Below are positions 7,562 to 17,210 of a stretch of 64,000 nt of DNA, one piece after another. The stretch is from assembly GCA_018267825.1 (NCBI GenBank), contig JAFDXR010000003.1, forward strand, positions 390,952 through 454,951. The letters run 5' to 3'. Numbering within the stretch: position 1 is the first letter of the stretch; each line of letters starts with the position of its first letter. This stretch comes from Bacteroidota bacterium (GTDB lineage Bacteria > Bacteroidota > Bacteroidia > B-17B0 > Aurantibacillaceae). The notes under the pieces are model-generated. The model saw only the letters and a list, made by a program, of their open reading frames with translations, was not told where the DNA came from and made no database searches. The position numbers and the translations under genes are program-made.

Positions 7562-9631
7562 ATGATTCGGATGATTCTCTGCCTGTGCATGCTGCATGGG
7601 CTTATCAGCGCACAAACCCTGAACCTCCCACCCCGTTCAGCCGGGGCCCTGAGCGGGAGCCAGTTTACTGCTGCCATTGCCCCGATGAGTTTCGCTGCCC
7701 GCGAAAATATGATCTACAATCAGGTAATCAGTGGCAATGTTCCGAATTTTTACAGAACCCTGGCCCCTGTCACCTCTACTGCCGTGATCGGCGGCATCAC
7801 ACAGAGCGTTACCTATTACGTCATTCCCGATTACCTGGCAGTAGGCCATGATACCGATTACTTTCTCTGTCCCATGTCGCCGATGGTAGCTACCAAAATT
7901 GCAGACAGTATTGGCTGTACGCTCCCCACCCGCAAAATGGTGAACGACATTTATGCACAGGCCACACTCACACTCACCCCGCTTACCATCCCTGCAAGCG
8001 GCACTATGACAACTGTACAGGCTATGGCACAGCATAACGGTATGGTATGGAACCAGCGCCATCCGCTGATGTCGACCTACCCCCCGGGAACCCTTACCGG
8101 CGGCGATAAAAAAGATGTCGTTATTTCAAATCTTATCTACTCAACGGCAAACCGTGTGGTTATTTATGGCTGGCACACCAGCGTGGGGAATCCCATACAA
8201 CCTTTGAGCAATGTACACGCCGATACCTATTACGATTACAGCCACGGCATACGCCTGATTCAAAACGCCGTTATGTACAACGGAAACCCTACTACGGTAA
8301 AAGCCATCCTTCAGTCATCTACCCTCAATCCACTGCTGAGCGATGAAGGCGTGATGTCGCAACCCTGGTATCCATACAACACGGTGGTGAGTTCACTGGC
8401 CACACCGCTTTCGTTTGCCGTGATCAATAAAGCCAACAACACCCTCGAAATAAAAGTAAAGAACGATGCCAATGCCACACACTATAAGGTGTATACGAGC
8501 ACCAATGGCACTACATTTTCCAGCCCTACCACCATCCTGAAATCAAACCTGATCCTGTCGTCGCTGACAAGTAACCAGATTTATTATGTAAAGATTGCCG
8601 CTTATAATGCTACCTACTCCATCACATCGGGCACCTCAGAAGTACTGGCTGCCGTGCCATGCAATTACCAGGACAGCATCTTATTGGTGAATGGCTTTGA
8701 CCGCGCGATAACCGGCAATACCTACGACTTTGTGCGGCAACATGGCAGTGCAGTGAAAGCATGCAACAAAAATTTCTCTTCGGCCACAAACGAAGCTATC
8801 CAGGATGCCCTGGTGAGTCTTGGTACTTATAAAGCAGTTGACTGGATATTGGGCAAGGAAAGTACAGCCGATGAAACCTTTAGCAACACAGAACAGACTC
8901 TGGTTTCGGCTTACCTGAAACAGGGTGGTTTTTTATTGACAAGTGGTTCCGAAATTGGCTGGGACCTGGATCACAGTGGTTCAACCAGTGATAAGAGTTT
9001 TTACAACAATTATCTCAAATCGGCTTATGTGGCCGACGCTCCAAATAGTCAGGCCTCTACCTGGTACACGTGTGTGAACATGAGCAGCAACAGTATTTTC
9101 AATTTCAATGACACCGTGTATTTCGACAATGGCAGCAATGGCACCTATAACGTAGACTACCCCGATGTGATCAGCGCCATGAACGGGGGCACCGAAACCA
9201 TGCGCTATACCAACAACAGCACGAGTTATTCGGCCGTTTATTTTTCGGGTTTATTCAGTGGCGGCAGTACCAATGGCAAACTGGTGTATATGGCTTATCC
9301 CTTCGAAACGATCTATAATACTGCGAAACGCAACAGCCTGATGAATGATATTCTTGTTTTCTTTTTTCCGCCGGCGATCACCACAAACATTGAAACGTTT
9401 ACAAAAGAAAACATCCGGCTTTATCCGAATCCGGTGCAAAATTACCTGTACATAAAAAGTGAAAACATACCGGAACATATTACCATTACGGATATGAAAG
9501 GCAATACGGTGATGCAGCTGGAATCGGCAAATGAAAAAACAATTCAGGTGGAAACACTATCCCCGGGCATGTATATGATTCAGGGATATATAAACGAGCG
9601 TCCGTTCAGTATCCGTTTTGTGAAAGAATAA
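7562..9631 (+). CDS. Xanthan lyase-like secreted protein with T9SS sorting domain
   Basis: A 689-residue exoprotein. Signal peptide 1-18 (ends ISAQ). Residues 20-270 hold a domain with conserved-looking HNGMVWNQRHP and YGWHTS blocks that I cannot assign. A fibronectin type III-like segment (about 285-365, QIYYVKIAAYN) follows. Residues 370-590 begin ILLVNGFDR and include VDWILGKESTADETFS and YLKQGGFLLTSGSEIGWD, the pattern of the C-terminal part of Bacteroidota proteins annotated as xanthan lyase or golvesin-like, a GATase-like fold. A T9SS type A domain (IRLYPNPVQNYLYI onward) ends the protein. The lyase name is inherited annotation; no polysaccharide lyase catalytic site is visible. Confidence 0.85.
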   Translation: MIRMILCLCMLHGLISAQTLNLPPRSAGALSGSQFTAAIAPMSFAARENMIYNQVISGNVPNFYRTLAPVTSTAVIGGITQSVTYYVIPDYLAVGHDTDYFLCPMSPMVATKIADSIGCTLPTRKMVNDIYAQATLTLTPLTIPASGTMTTVQAMAQHNGMVWNQRHPLMSTYPPGTLTGGDKKDVVISNLIYSTANRVVIYGWHTSVGNPIQPLSNVHADTYYDYSHGIRLIQNAVMYNGNPTTVKAILQSSTLNPLLSDEGVMSQPWYPYNTVVSSLATPLSFAVINKANNTLEIKVKNDANATHYKVYTSTNGTTFSSPTTILKSNLILSSLTSNQIYYVKIAAYNATYSITSGTSEVLAAVPCNYQDSILLVNGFDRAITGNTYDFVRQHGSAVKACNKNFSSATNEAIQDALVSLGTYKAVDWILGKESTADETFSNTEQTLVSAYLKQGGFLLTSGSEIGWDLDHSGSTSDKSFYNNYLKSAYVADAPNSQASTWYTCVNMSSNSIFNFNDTVYFDNGSNGTYNVDYPDVISAMNGGTETMRYTNNSTSYSAVYFSGLFSGGSTNGKLVYMAYPFETIYNTAKRNSLMNDILVFFFPPAITTNIETFTKENIRLYPNPVQNYLYIKSENIPEHITITDMKGNTVMQLESANEKTIQVETLSPGMYMIQGYINERPFSIRFVKE

Positions 9632-9646
9632 AACCCAACATGGCGC

Positions 9647-10057
9647 CTAATCAATAACCTTGAAACGAATATCCGGTAATGAAATCTGCTGTCCACTGAT
9701 CTCACTCTTCACCAGGATCTTCTCGATATAGAATCGCCCACCGACCGGCAGGGTCATTAATGCCTGCTTTGTTACAACAGACAACGAATCGCTTTCTGAA
9801 TTGATCTCAAATACAATTCTGTCCTTTACGACCGTATAAAGCTTATAGGATTTTATGGTATAACTGCATGGCCCTTTAACTTGAACTACTGCCAGCTTAG
9901 TGAGCTGAGTTCTGCCAATAGTGCCGCCGGAGCTTCCGAGAAGAGATGCCGTGCATTTTTCAGATGCAGGTTTACGAACCTTTATAACAGAAGGTTTCTG
10001 AGCAACAACTGCCGCCGCAGGGAAACACAAAAGAACAAAGAAGGCAAAACACTTCAT
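9647..10057 (-). CDS. Small secreted protein resembling the GldM C-terminal domain
   Basis: A 136-residue protein from the ATG at 10057, chosen because MKCFAFFVLLCFPAAAVVAQ is a good signal peptide. The mature part has LGSSGGTIGRTQL, a strand series through YTIKSYKLYT, and LPVGGRFYIEKILV. This follows the order seen in the last domain of the T9SS motor protein GldM (GGSIS..L, F.V.SF, G..vyIe.I). GldM proper is about 500 residues with an N-terminal membrane helix; only the distal domain is present here, and no gldK/L/N neighbours are near. It is tail-to-tail with the preceding T9SS gene (15-base gap). It may cap, mimic or bind a GldM partner; that is inference. Confidence 0.7.
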   Translation of the reverse strand: MKCFAFFVLLCFPAAAVVAQKPSVIKVRKPASEKCTASLLGSSGGTIGRTQLTKLAVVQVKGPCSYTIKSYKLYTVVKDRIVFEINSESDSLSVVTKQALMTLPVGGRFYIEKILVKSEISGQQISLPDIRFKVID

Positions 10058-10096
10058 GTCATCATTAAACAAAAACCGGCAAATTCACTGGTGCGC

Positions 10097-12856
10097 TTAC
10101 ACCAGCTTCGTTGCTTTCTCAAGTGCGGTATCCAACCCTTCGGGCTTAGAGCCACCGGCCTGCGCATAGAAAGGCTGTCCGCCACCACCACCATTGATTT
10201 CTTTAGCCAGTTCACGTACAATATTTCCGGCATTCCAGTTTTTCTCTTTCACGAGGTTATCGCTGATGATCACCGACAAACTTGGTTTGCCTTTCACTTC
10301 GGCACCAATCACACAGAATACATTATCCAGCTGGTTACGCACCTCGAATAATAAATTCTTAATTTCCTCGGCGCTGTCGAAACGGATTTTTTCAATGATC
10401 ACATTTACGCCGCCTTTATGCTGCACTTTGGTAAGCAGTTCTTTTTTAATCTCCTGGGCTTTTTCGCGAAGGAGCTCCTGTAATTGTTTGTTGAGGCTAT
10501 GATTTTCTTCAACCAGCGCCGTCAGGCTCTTCGCCACATCTTTACTGCCTTTCAGAATAGTTCTTACTTCATGCAATGTTTTCAGTTGTTCATCAAAATA
10601 GGCTTCTGCGCGCACTGCTGTAACAGCTTCCACGCGGCGTATACCCGCTGCAACTGCACTTTCTGAGATGATTTTAAAATAGCCTATCTGGCCGGTGGCT
10701 TTCACATGTGTGCCCCCGCATAATTCGACTGAATAGTTTTTATCGAAGGTTACCACGCGCACCACATCGCCGTATTTTTCGCCAAAGAGTGCCATTGCAC
10801 CTGTTTTCCTGGCTTCTTCAATAGCCATCAGTTGCGTATTGCCGGTAATGTTCTCGCGGATTTTTGTATTCACGATCTGCTCGATCTCGTGCAATTCTTC
10901 TTCTGTGATTTTTGCAAAATGCGAAAAGTCGAAGCGGAGGTACTCGTCATTTACCAAACTTCCTTTTTGTTCGACGTGTGTACCGAGTACCTGCCTCAAA
11001 GCCGCATGCAGCAAGTGTGTTGCGCTGTGGTTATTAGCTGTGTATAAACGCTTGTCAGCATCTACACGGGCCGTAAACGAGCCATCCATATTCACAGGTA
11101 ATTTCTCTGCATAATGTATGATCACACCGTTTTCTTTTTTAGTATCGGTAATAAGGATGGTTTCATTGGCATTTTCCAGCACGCCGGTATCGCCCACCTG
11201 TCCGCCACTTTCGGCATAGAAAGGAGTTTTATTAAGAACAAGATGAAACTGTTCTTTGTTTTTCGCTTTTACCTTGCGGTAACGTACTACCACGCACTTG
11301 CAGCTTAACTCATCGTAACCCACAAACTCGGTTTCTTTTTCACCCTGCATGCCTTTGCCTGCTTCGGTATACACCCAATCGTCGGTGTCGAGCGATGTGG
11401 CGGCGCGCGAGCGATTCTTCTGTTCTTCCAGGTATTTTTTAAATCCGGCTTCATCAATGCTCAGGTCGTATCCACGGGCAATGAGTGAGGTCAGATCCAC
11501 CGGGAAGCCGAAGGTATCGTACAATTCAAATACGATTTTTCCATCAATTACTTTTCCTTTCCCGTTTGTTGTCAGGTCGATACAAACCTGGTCGATGCGG
11601 CGCAGACCAACTTCCAGTGTTTTGTAAAAAGATTGCTCTTCTTCGCGGATTACTTTTTCGATAAGCACCTTCTGGGTATTGAGCTCAGGAAATGCCTGTC
11701 CCATCTGGTGTGCCAGCGTTGGCACCAGGCGGTACATAAATGGTTCTTTCAGGTTCAATGATTGATAGCCATAGCGGATGGCGCGACGTAAAATACGACG
11801 GATGACATAGCCGGCACCGGTATTACTTGGCAACTGCCCATCGGCAATGGAAAACGAAATGGTGCGGATATGGTCTGCAATAACACGGATAGCGATATTG
11901 ACGATCTGTTGTTTTTTATGATGCTCTTCATCCTCCGGTTTATAACGATGTCCGCTCAGCTCCTCAATTTTATTGATCAGCGGCATGAATACATCCGAAT
12001 CGTAATTACTGGTTTTCTTTTGCAACACACGAACCAGGCGTTCAAAACCCATGCCTGTATCTACGTGTTGCTTGGAAAGTTTTTCCAGTTTAGTCAATTC
12101 GACGCGTTTTGCTTCCCTTAGTCTAGATTTTTCTTTAGCATCAACACTCAATCCATCAATTTTAGCCAACTCCTGAGCGCCTCCATTTTGTTTCCACTTC
12201 CGTTCAAACTCCATGAATACATTATTCCAGATTTCGATCACCTGCGGATTATCGGCATTTACCAATGTAGCACCGTCAACAGCCTTGCGCTCCTCGTCGC
12301 TCCGGCCATCGTAGTGAATTTCGGAGCATGGCCCGCATGGCCCCACATCTCCCATTTCCCAGAAATTGTCTTTCTTGTTACCGTTCAGGATACGTTTCTC
12401 ATCAATGAATTGTTTCCAGGTATCGTATGCCTCCTGGTCAAATGCAAGCCCGTCGTCTTTGCTTCCTTCAAATACGGTAACGTACAAGCGGTCTTTGTCA
12501 ATTTTATAGACATCTGTCAGTAATTCCCAGGCCCAGGCAATGGCTTCTTTTTTGAAATAGTCGCCAAAACTCCAGTTACCAAGCATTTCGAACATGGTAT
12601 GATGGTATGTATCCACACCAACCTCTTCGAGGTCATTGTGTTTACCGCTCACACGGAGGCATTTCTGTGTATCGGCCACCCGCGGAAATTTAATAGGAGC
12701 ATTGCCCAGGAAAATATCTTTAAACGGGGCCATCCCGCTGTTGTTGAACATGAGTGTAGGGTCGCCCTTCACCACCATAGGTGCTGAAGGCACGATCTCG
12801 TGTCCTTTGCTCTTAAAAAAATCTAAAAATGTCTGGCGTACTTTATTTGATTCCAT
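10097..12856 (-). CDS. alaS: Alanine--tRNA ligase
   Basis: A 919-residue AlaRS charging tRNA-Ala. The class II catalytic core has [11 protein letters not shown] (37-47) and [14 protein letters not shown] (88-101). The editing domain has the zinc/deacylation motifs HSATH (His610, His614) and CGGTH (Cys713, His717), and the C-Ala region ends with GGGGGQP. It is longer than the typical 870-880 residues, partly from a charged segment at about 219-263 between the NNVFMEF and [11 protein letters not shown] motifs, where most homologues have a short linker. The reading frame is intact. It is divergent from the M23 peptidase gene, a neighbourhood I recall from other Bacteroidota. Confidence 0.98.
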   Translation of the reverse strand: MESNKVRQTFLDFFKSKGHEIVPSAPMVVKGDPTLMFNNSGMAPFKDIFLGNAPIKFPRVADTQKCLRVSGKHNDLEEVGVDTYHHTMFEMLGNWSFGDYFKKEAIAWAWELLTDVYKIDKDRLYVTVFEGSKDDGLAFDQEAYDTWKQFIDEKRILNGNKKDNFWEMGDVGPCGPCSEIHYDGRSDEERKAVDGATLVNADNPQVIEIWNNVFMEFERKWKQNGGAQELAKIDGLSVDAKEKSRLREAKRVELTKLEKLSKQHVDTGMGFERLVRVLQKKTSNYDSDVFMPLINKIEELSGHRYKPEDEEHHKKQQIVNIAIRVIADHIRTISFSIADGQLPSNTGAGYVIRRILRRAIRYGYQSLNLKEPFMYRLVPTLAHQMGQAFPELNTQKVLIEKVIREEEQSFYKTLEVGLRRIDQVCIDLTTNGKGKVIDGKIVFELYDTFGFPVDLTSLIARGYDLSIDEAGFKKYLEEQKNRSRAATSLDTDDWVYTEAGKGMQGEKETEFVGYDELSCKCVVVRYRKVKAKNKEQFHLVLNKTPFYAESGGQVGDTGVLENANETILITDTKKENGVIIHYAEKLPVNMDGSFTARVDADKRLYTANNHSATHLLHAALRQVLGTHVEQKGSLVNDEYLRFDFSHFAKITEEELHEIEQIVNTKIRENITGNTQLMAIEEARKTGAMALFGEKYGDVVRVVTFDKNYSVELCGGTHVKATGQIGYFKIISESAVAAGIRRVEAVTAVRAEAYFDEQLKTLHEVRTILKGSKDVAKSLTALVEENHSLNKQLQELLREKAQEIKKELLTKVQHKGGVNVIIEKIRFDSAEEIKNLLFEVRNQLDNVFCVIGAEVKGKPSLSVIISDNLVKEKNWNAGNIVRELAKEINGGGGGQPFYAQAGGSKPEGLDTALEKATKLV

Positions 12857-12971
12857 AAACTGTTTGGTTTCGTTTTGTCTGCAAATTCACACCTGCTTTT
12901 GCCGGATTTTCCGGCCTTTCGCGCAGCTTTACAAATGTTCTAAAATTAGAGTTTCTGTACAATAATTAAGA

Positions 12972-13001
12972 TTGCGAATTTAAGGCATTTTCCTATCTTT
13001 G
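12972..13001 (+). promoter_or_regulatory. Promoter of the M23 peptidase gene (TTG-N19-TATCTTTG)
   Basis: TTG at 12972-12974, exactly 19 bases, then TATCTTTG at 12994-13001. This is a full match to the Bacteroidota sigma-ABfr promoter (-33 TTG, -7 TAnnTTTG). The start codon lies 32 bases downstream at 13034. It lies in the alaS/M23 divergent intergenic region. Confidence 0.75.
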
Positions 13002-13033
13002 CTACACTTTTTAAAAGCCTGTTTTTCAACAAA

Positions 13034-14005
13034 ATGTCTAAGGTTAAATATAGGTTTAACACCAAGAGTCTCACCTACGAAAAAGTAAAGGTAACCTTCC
13101 GCGAACGGATGTTGCGTTTGCTGTCGTACCTGGCCACAGGCTCGGTGTTTGCCGCCATTACCATTGCACTGGCTTATAAATTCCTGGATTCTCCCAAAGA
13201 AAAACAATTGAAACGCGAAATTGCAGCCCTGCAACTGCAATACGATCTGCTCAATAAAAAAATGACCAAGGTCGATTACGTTTTAGCCGACCTGCAGGAC
13301 CGCGATGACAATATTTACCGCGTTATTTTCGAGGCCGAACCGATTTCAAACAGCATCCGTAAAGCCGGATTTGGCGGCAGCGACCGCTATAGCAGCCTGG
13401 AAGGATTTGATAATAGCCAGTTGATGAAGGAAACTACCGAACGGCTGGACCGCATCACCAAACAATTATATATTCAATCCAAATCGTTTGACGAGGTGGT
13501 GAAAATGGCCAAAAACAAAAAACAGCTCCTGGCCTCAATTCCGGCTATTATGCCCCTCAACAATAAAGACCTGAAACACTTACCGAGTGGTTATGGCTGG
13601 CGGACACATCCGATTTATAAAACCCAGGAGTTTCACCCGGGGATGGACTTCACGGCAGAACAGGGCACACCTATTTATGCTACCGGCGATGGTACTGTAG
13701 AAGTGGCCGATGCTTCGGCACAGGGTTACGGAAACCACGTGGTGATCAACCACGGTTATGGTTACCAGACTTTATACGGCCACATGAGTAAAATTGCGAC
13801 CAAGCCCGGCAAGCAGGTAAAACGCGGGGAGCTGATCGGCTATGTAGGAAGCACCGGCATGAGTACAGGCCCGCACGTGCATTACGAAGTGATTAAGAAC
13901 GGGGAAAAAGTAAACCCGATCAACTTCTACTACAACGACCTGACACCGGAAGAATACCAGATCATGCTCGAGTTATCGTCGCGCTCAACACAATCATTCG
14001 ACTGA
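13034..14005 (+). CDS. M23 family peptidoglycan endopeptidase, membrane anchored
   Basis: A 323-residue LytM-type metallopeptidase. An N-terminal cytoplasmic stub (1-28) precedes one membrane span (29-49) and a coiled coil (about 53-80), then a linker, then the M23 domain (about 185-300). Zinc ligands are visible as HPGMD (His201, Asp205) and HVHYE (His283), with His250 (YGHMSK) as probable catalytic partner. The complete ligand set suggests an active enzyme cutting peptidoglycan cross-links, rather than an inactive EnvC-like activator. Its stop overlaps the next start by one base (TGATG), so the permease is co-translated. Confidence 0.95.
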   Translation: MSKVKYRFNTKSLTYEKVKVTFRERMLRLLSYLATGSVFAAITIALAYKFLDSPKEKQLKREIAALQLQYDLLNKKMTKVDYVLADLQDRDDNIYRVIFEAEPISNSIRKAGFGGSDRYSSLEGFDNSQLMKETTERLDRITKQLYIQSKSFDEVVKMAKNKKQLLASIPAIMPLNNKDLKHLPSGYGWRTHPIYKTQEFHPGMDFTAEQGTPIYATGDGTVEVADASAQGYGNHVVINHGYGYQTLYGHMSKIATKPGKQVKRGELIGYVGSTGMSTGPHVHYEVIKNGEKVNPINFYYNDLTPEEYQIMLELSSRSTQSFD

Positions 14006-15321
14006 TGAAATCCACTTACAAAATTGGGTTCTACACGGCTGTATCACTGGTTATTGCCAACATGATAGGCACCGGTGTGTTTACCAGCCTCGGATTTCAG
14101 CTCATTCACATTCATTCGGTTTTCAGCATTTTATTACTCTGGGTATTGGGCGGCATTATTTCTTATTGCGGGGCATTGGTGTACGGTGAGCTCGGAACAG
14201 CCATTCCCCGCAGTGGTGGCGAATATGTATACCTGTCGAAACTCATTCATCCGAGTATAGGCTTCCTTTCCGGCTGGGTTTCCAGCACGGTAGGTTTTGC
14301 GGCACCTGTAGGCCTGGCCAGTATTGCACTGGGCAGTTACGTTCATAAAATATTTCCGGGCATCAACACCACGGCCTGCGCCCTCAGTGTGGTGATCATC
14401 ATCACCATGATTCATGTTACCAATCTGAAACTGGGAAGCCGCTTTCAGAAGGTTGTTACCTTCTCAAAGGTGGCTATCATTGTATTGTTTATTACTGCAG
14501 GCTTCATACACCATCCGGCCGACCCGGGCATCAGTATTTTACCGCAATCGTTTTCATGGAGCGAAATTACATCGGGCTATTTTGCGGTATCGCTCATTTA
14601 TGTGTCTTATGCCTACAGTGGCTGGAATGCCGCAGCCTATATTGTTGGCGAGATGAACGAGCCCCGGAAAAATCTTCCGAAAGCCCTCCTGCTTGGAACA
14701 TTGATTGTTACTGTTATTTACGTGCTGCTTAATTTTGTTTTCCTGTATAGTAGTCCCATGCCGGAACTCAGCGGTGTGTTGGAAGTAGGACATGTGAGCG
14801 CCTCGCATATTTTCGGGGCGGCCTTCGGACAATTGATGAGCCTGGTGATTGCCTTCCTGCTTATTTCAACCATCAGTGCCATGATCATGGCGGGTCCGCG
14901 CATCATAAAAAGCATGGGCGAAGACCTGCCTATGCTGGGATTACTTTCCAAAACAAACAAAAACAATATTCCTTACATGGCGATCCTCTCGCAATCGTTC
15001 CTCACCATTGTGTTCATCCTTTTCTTCCCTTTCGAATCGCTGCTCACCTTTGTTGGTTTTAGTCTTACCATATTCACCTGCCTCACGGTTATTTCACTGT
15101 TTGTTTTAAGAGTGAAAGATAAAAACACCAGTGGTTATAAAACCTGGGGATATCCTGTAACACCCATTATCTTCCTGCTCTTTAATGGCTACATTCTTTA
15201 CAATGCTTTAACCGAAAAACCGATCGAGTCGCTCTATGGACTCTCTAATGTTCTGCTGGGCTTTGCGGTCTGGTTTATCGGCTATGCCTATTCGAAAAAG
15301 AAATTACAAACCGTATCATGA
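14005..15321 (+). CDS. APC family amino acid permease
   Basis: A 438-residue transporter with about 12 membrane spans. The first span carries the APC substrate and sodium-binding glycine motif (IANMIGTGVFTS, 18-29), and GGEYVYLSKL follows the second. Span 6 has a YSGWNAAAYIVGEMNEPRKNLPKA block typical of the amino acid-polyamine-organocation family. The exact substrate cannot be read from sequence. It overlaps the M23 gene by one base and the next lipoprotein gene by four (ATGA), so this is a tightly coupled transcript. A second, unrelated APC permease lies at 49977-51626. Confidence 0.92.
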   Translation: MKSTYKIGFYTAVSLVIANMIGTGVFTSLGFQLIHIHSVFSILLLWVLGGIISYCGALVYGELGTAIPRSGGEYVYLSKLIHPSIGFLSGWVSSTVGFAAPVGLASIALGSYVHKIFPGINTTACALSVVIIITMIHVTNLKLGSRFQKVVTFSKVAIIVLFITAGFIHHPADPGISILPQSFSWSEITSGYFAVSLIYVSYAYSGWNAAAYIVGEMNEPRKNLPKALLLGTLIVTVIYVLLNFVFLYSSPMPELSGVLEVGHVSASHIFGAAFGQLMSLVIAFLLISTISAMIMAGPRIIKSMGEDLPMLGLLSKTNKNNIPYMAILSQSFLTIVFILFFPFESLLTFVGFSLTIFTCLTVISLFVLRVKDKNTSGYKTWGYPVTPIIFLLFNGYILYNALTEKPIESLYGLSNVLLGFAVWFIGYAYSKKKLQTVS

Positions 15322-16526
15322 AAACGATTTTTTATAGTATTGCTGCCTGTGCGATGTTAAGTGCCTGTGGAGATCAGCATACAGACGTGCAGAAAACCAC
15401 CACTTCAAAAACAGATTCGGCAAAAACCGAAACAACCCTGGCAGATTCTGCCAGACCGGTTGAAACAACAAACATGCCGGTGAATGACACACTGGATGCA
15501 CTGGCTGGAATTATAGCCGGCATGAAACCGCAGAACAACATGTACGATTTTGTAACGGGCTCTTCCGACTTCATCAGCTACAGCAAAACAGCCGATAAAC
15601 GCTGGAATTCCTATGATTCGAGCCGTATCACGAAGCTCCGTGAATTTCGCAACAATGAGATCGGAAAAATTGTAAAACCGGAACAAACACTTTTCTATCC
15701 CTTCTCAGGGCCTGATATTCTTTATGCCTATACGTTTTTCCCGGATGTGCAGAACTATGTAATGGTAGGCCTGGAACCGGTCGGAAGTCTGCCCGAATTT
15801 AAAAAGGAATACAAAGATTCGCTCGATCCGTATTTCAATAAAATCAATACCTCGCTGAATGCCATTTTAAAATACAGTTTCTTCCGCACCGAAAGCATGA
15901 GCAAAGACCTGCGCAACGAAGAGGTGAATGGCACATTACACCTGCTTTTCCTGTTCCTGAAACGGACCGGAAATTCGATCTGCTCGGCAAAGCCAATCAC
16001 TGTAGATACAACCGGAACACTAAAATACCTCGGCTCGTTCGAGGAATTGAAAAAACTGAAAACGCCCACCCGTGGCGTGGAGATCAGTTTCCTGACCAAA
16101 GACAAAGTGCTGAAGACCCTTCGTTATTTCTCGCTCAATGCGGCCGACGGCGGATTGAAATCCAACAAAGGATTCAGCACATACCTGGCAGCAATGGGCA
16201 GGGTGAATTCCTACCTGAAAGGTGCTTCTTACCTGATGCATAAATCCTATTTCTCCATTGTCAGAAATACCATTCTCAACCAGAGTTCGTATGTGGTACA
16301 GGACGATAGCGGTATTGCTTTTCATTATTTTACAGACAGTGGCAAAAAATGGGATTATACCTTTTACGGAAAATACCTGAAACCGATTTCATTGTTCTCA
16401 CAGTTCTACCAGAAAGACCTTGACTCAACTTATAAAGCCCTTGGGAGTAAGGATATCGGATTTGGCATTGGTTATAACTTCAAGGATAAAAACAGTAATT
16501 TCATGATCGCCCGACGGGTGGATTAA
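15318..16526 (+). CDS. Uncharacterised lipoprotein
   Basis: A 402-residue exported lipoprotein. The lipobox LSAC puts the acylated cysteine at residue 17. A Thr/Ser/Lys-rich linker (20-60) is followed by a mixed alpha/beta domain with motifs FYPFSGPDILYAYTFFP and ISFLTKDKVLKTLRYFSLNAADGG. I recognise no catalytic motif and cannot assign a family. It overlaps the permease by four bases and is two bases from the archaemetzincin gene, so it belongs to the same operon. A periplasmic or outer-membrane location is inferred from the lipobox. Confidence 0.85.
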   Translation: MKTIFYSIAACAMLSACGDQHTDVQKTTTSKTDSAKTETTLADSARPVETTNMPVNDTLDALAGIIAGMKPQNNMYDFVTGSSDFISYSKTADKRWNSYDSSRITKLREFRNNEIGKIVKPEQTLFYPFSGPDILYAYTFFPDVQNYVMVGLEPVGSLPEFKKEYKDSLDPYFNKINTSLNAILKYSFFRTESMSKDLRNEEVNGTLHLLFLFLKRTGNSICSAKPITVDTTGTLKYLGSFEELKKLKTPTRGVEISFLTKDKVLKTLRYFSLNAADGGLKSNKGFSTYLAAMGRVNSYLKGASYLMHKSYFSIVRNTILNQSSYVVQDDSGIAFHYFTDSGKKWDYTFYGKYLKPISLFSQFYQKDLDSTYKALGSKDIGFGIGYNFKDKNSNFMIARRVD

Positions 16527-16527
16527 T

Positions 16528-17166
16528 TTGGGCTTACTGTCAAATAAGTGTTTCCGGCTCATTATAATTGCCGCTTGCCTTGGTTTATATGGATGCCATG
16601 AAAAACCTACAGCATCAATTCCTTTAGATTATAAAATACGACTGGTCTGTTTCGATTTTAATGACAGCATAGCTATTCATTATCTTCAAAGCGACCTCAG
16701 CAAATATTACCCCTGTCATATTGTGAAAATGGAAACCCGACCGATGCCGGAATCTGCCTATTATAAAGAACGGGATCGCTATCGCGCCGACACACTTCTG
16801 AATTATCTGAAACGAAACCATGACACGTTATCTGATATAATACTTGCCTTGACAACTCACGATATTTCGACAAGTAAAGGCAATATAAAAGACTACGGTA
16901 TTATGGGCCTGGGTTTCAACCCTGGTAATGTCTGCATTGTTTCCAGCTACAGGTTGTCGAAAGACACAAAGTCCCAAAAACAAATCAGTAACCGTTTTAT
17001 AAAAGTAGTGCTCCATGAACTCGGTCACAACTTTGGACTAACCCATTGCACCTATTCAAAAACATGTTACATGCAGGATGCAGAGGGAAGCATAAAAACC
17101 ATTGACCGGTCCGAAAAGTATTTATGCGAAAATTGCAGAAAACACCTTATATTAAACGAACAATAA
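16528..17166 (+). CDS. Archaemetzincin-family (M54) zinc metalloprotease, lipoprotein
   Basis: A 212-residue protein with a TTG start two bases after the previous stop; the lipobox LYGC (Cys23) supports this start. The catalytic motif HELGHNFGLTHC (163-174) has zinc ligands His163, His167, His173 and general base Glu164. A second zinc site follows, with Cys174, Cys180, then Met182 (the Met-turn) and the CENC pair (Cys200, Cys203) exactly 17 residues later. This is the archaemetzincin signature HExxHxxGx3Cx4CxMx17CxxC, except that five residues, not four, separate the first two cysteines. Most described archaemetzincins are cytoplasmic; an exported lipidated form is notable. Substrate unknown. 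Confidence 0.92.
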   Translation: MGLLSNKCFRLIIIAACLGLYGCHEKPTASIPLDYKIRLVCFDFNDSIAIHYLQSDLSKYYPCHIVKMETRPMPESAYYKERDRYRADTLLNYLKRNHDTLSDIILALTTHDISTSKGNIKDYGIMGLGFNPGNVCIVSSYRLSKDTKSQKQISNRFIKVVLHELGHNFGLTHCTYSKTCYMQDAEGSIKTIDRSEKYLCENCRKHLILNEQ

Positions 17167-17210
17167 ATTGGTCTGCTCGATATTTAAAAGAAGTTGTCTG
17201 CTAATTAACG

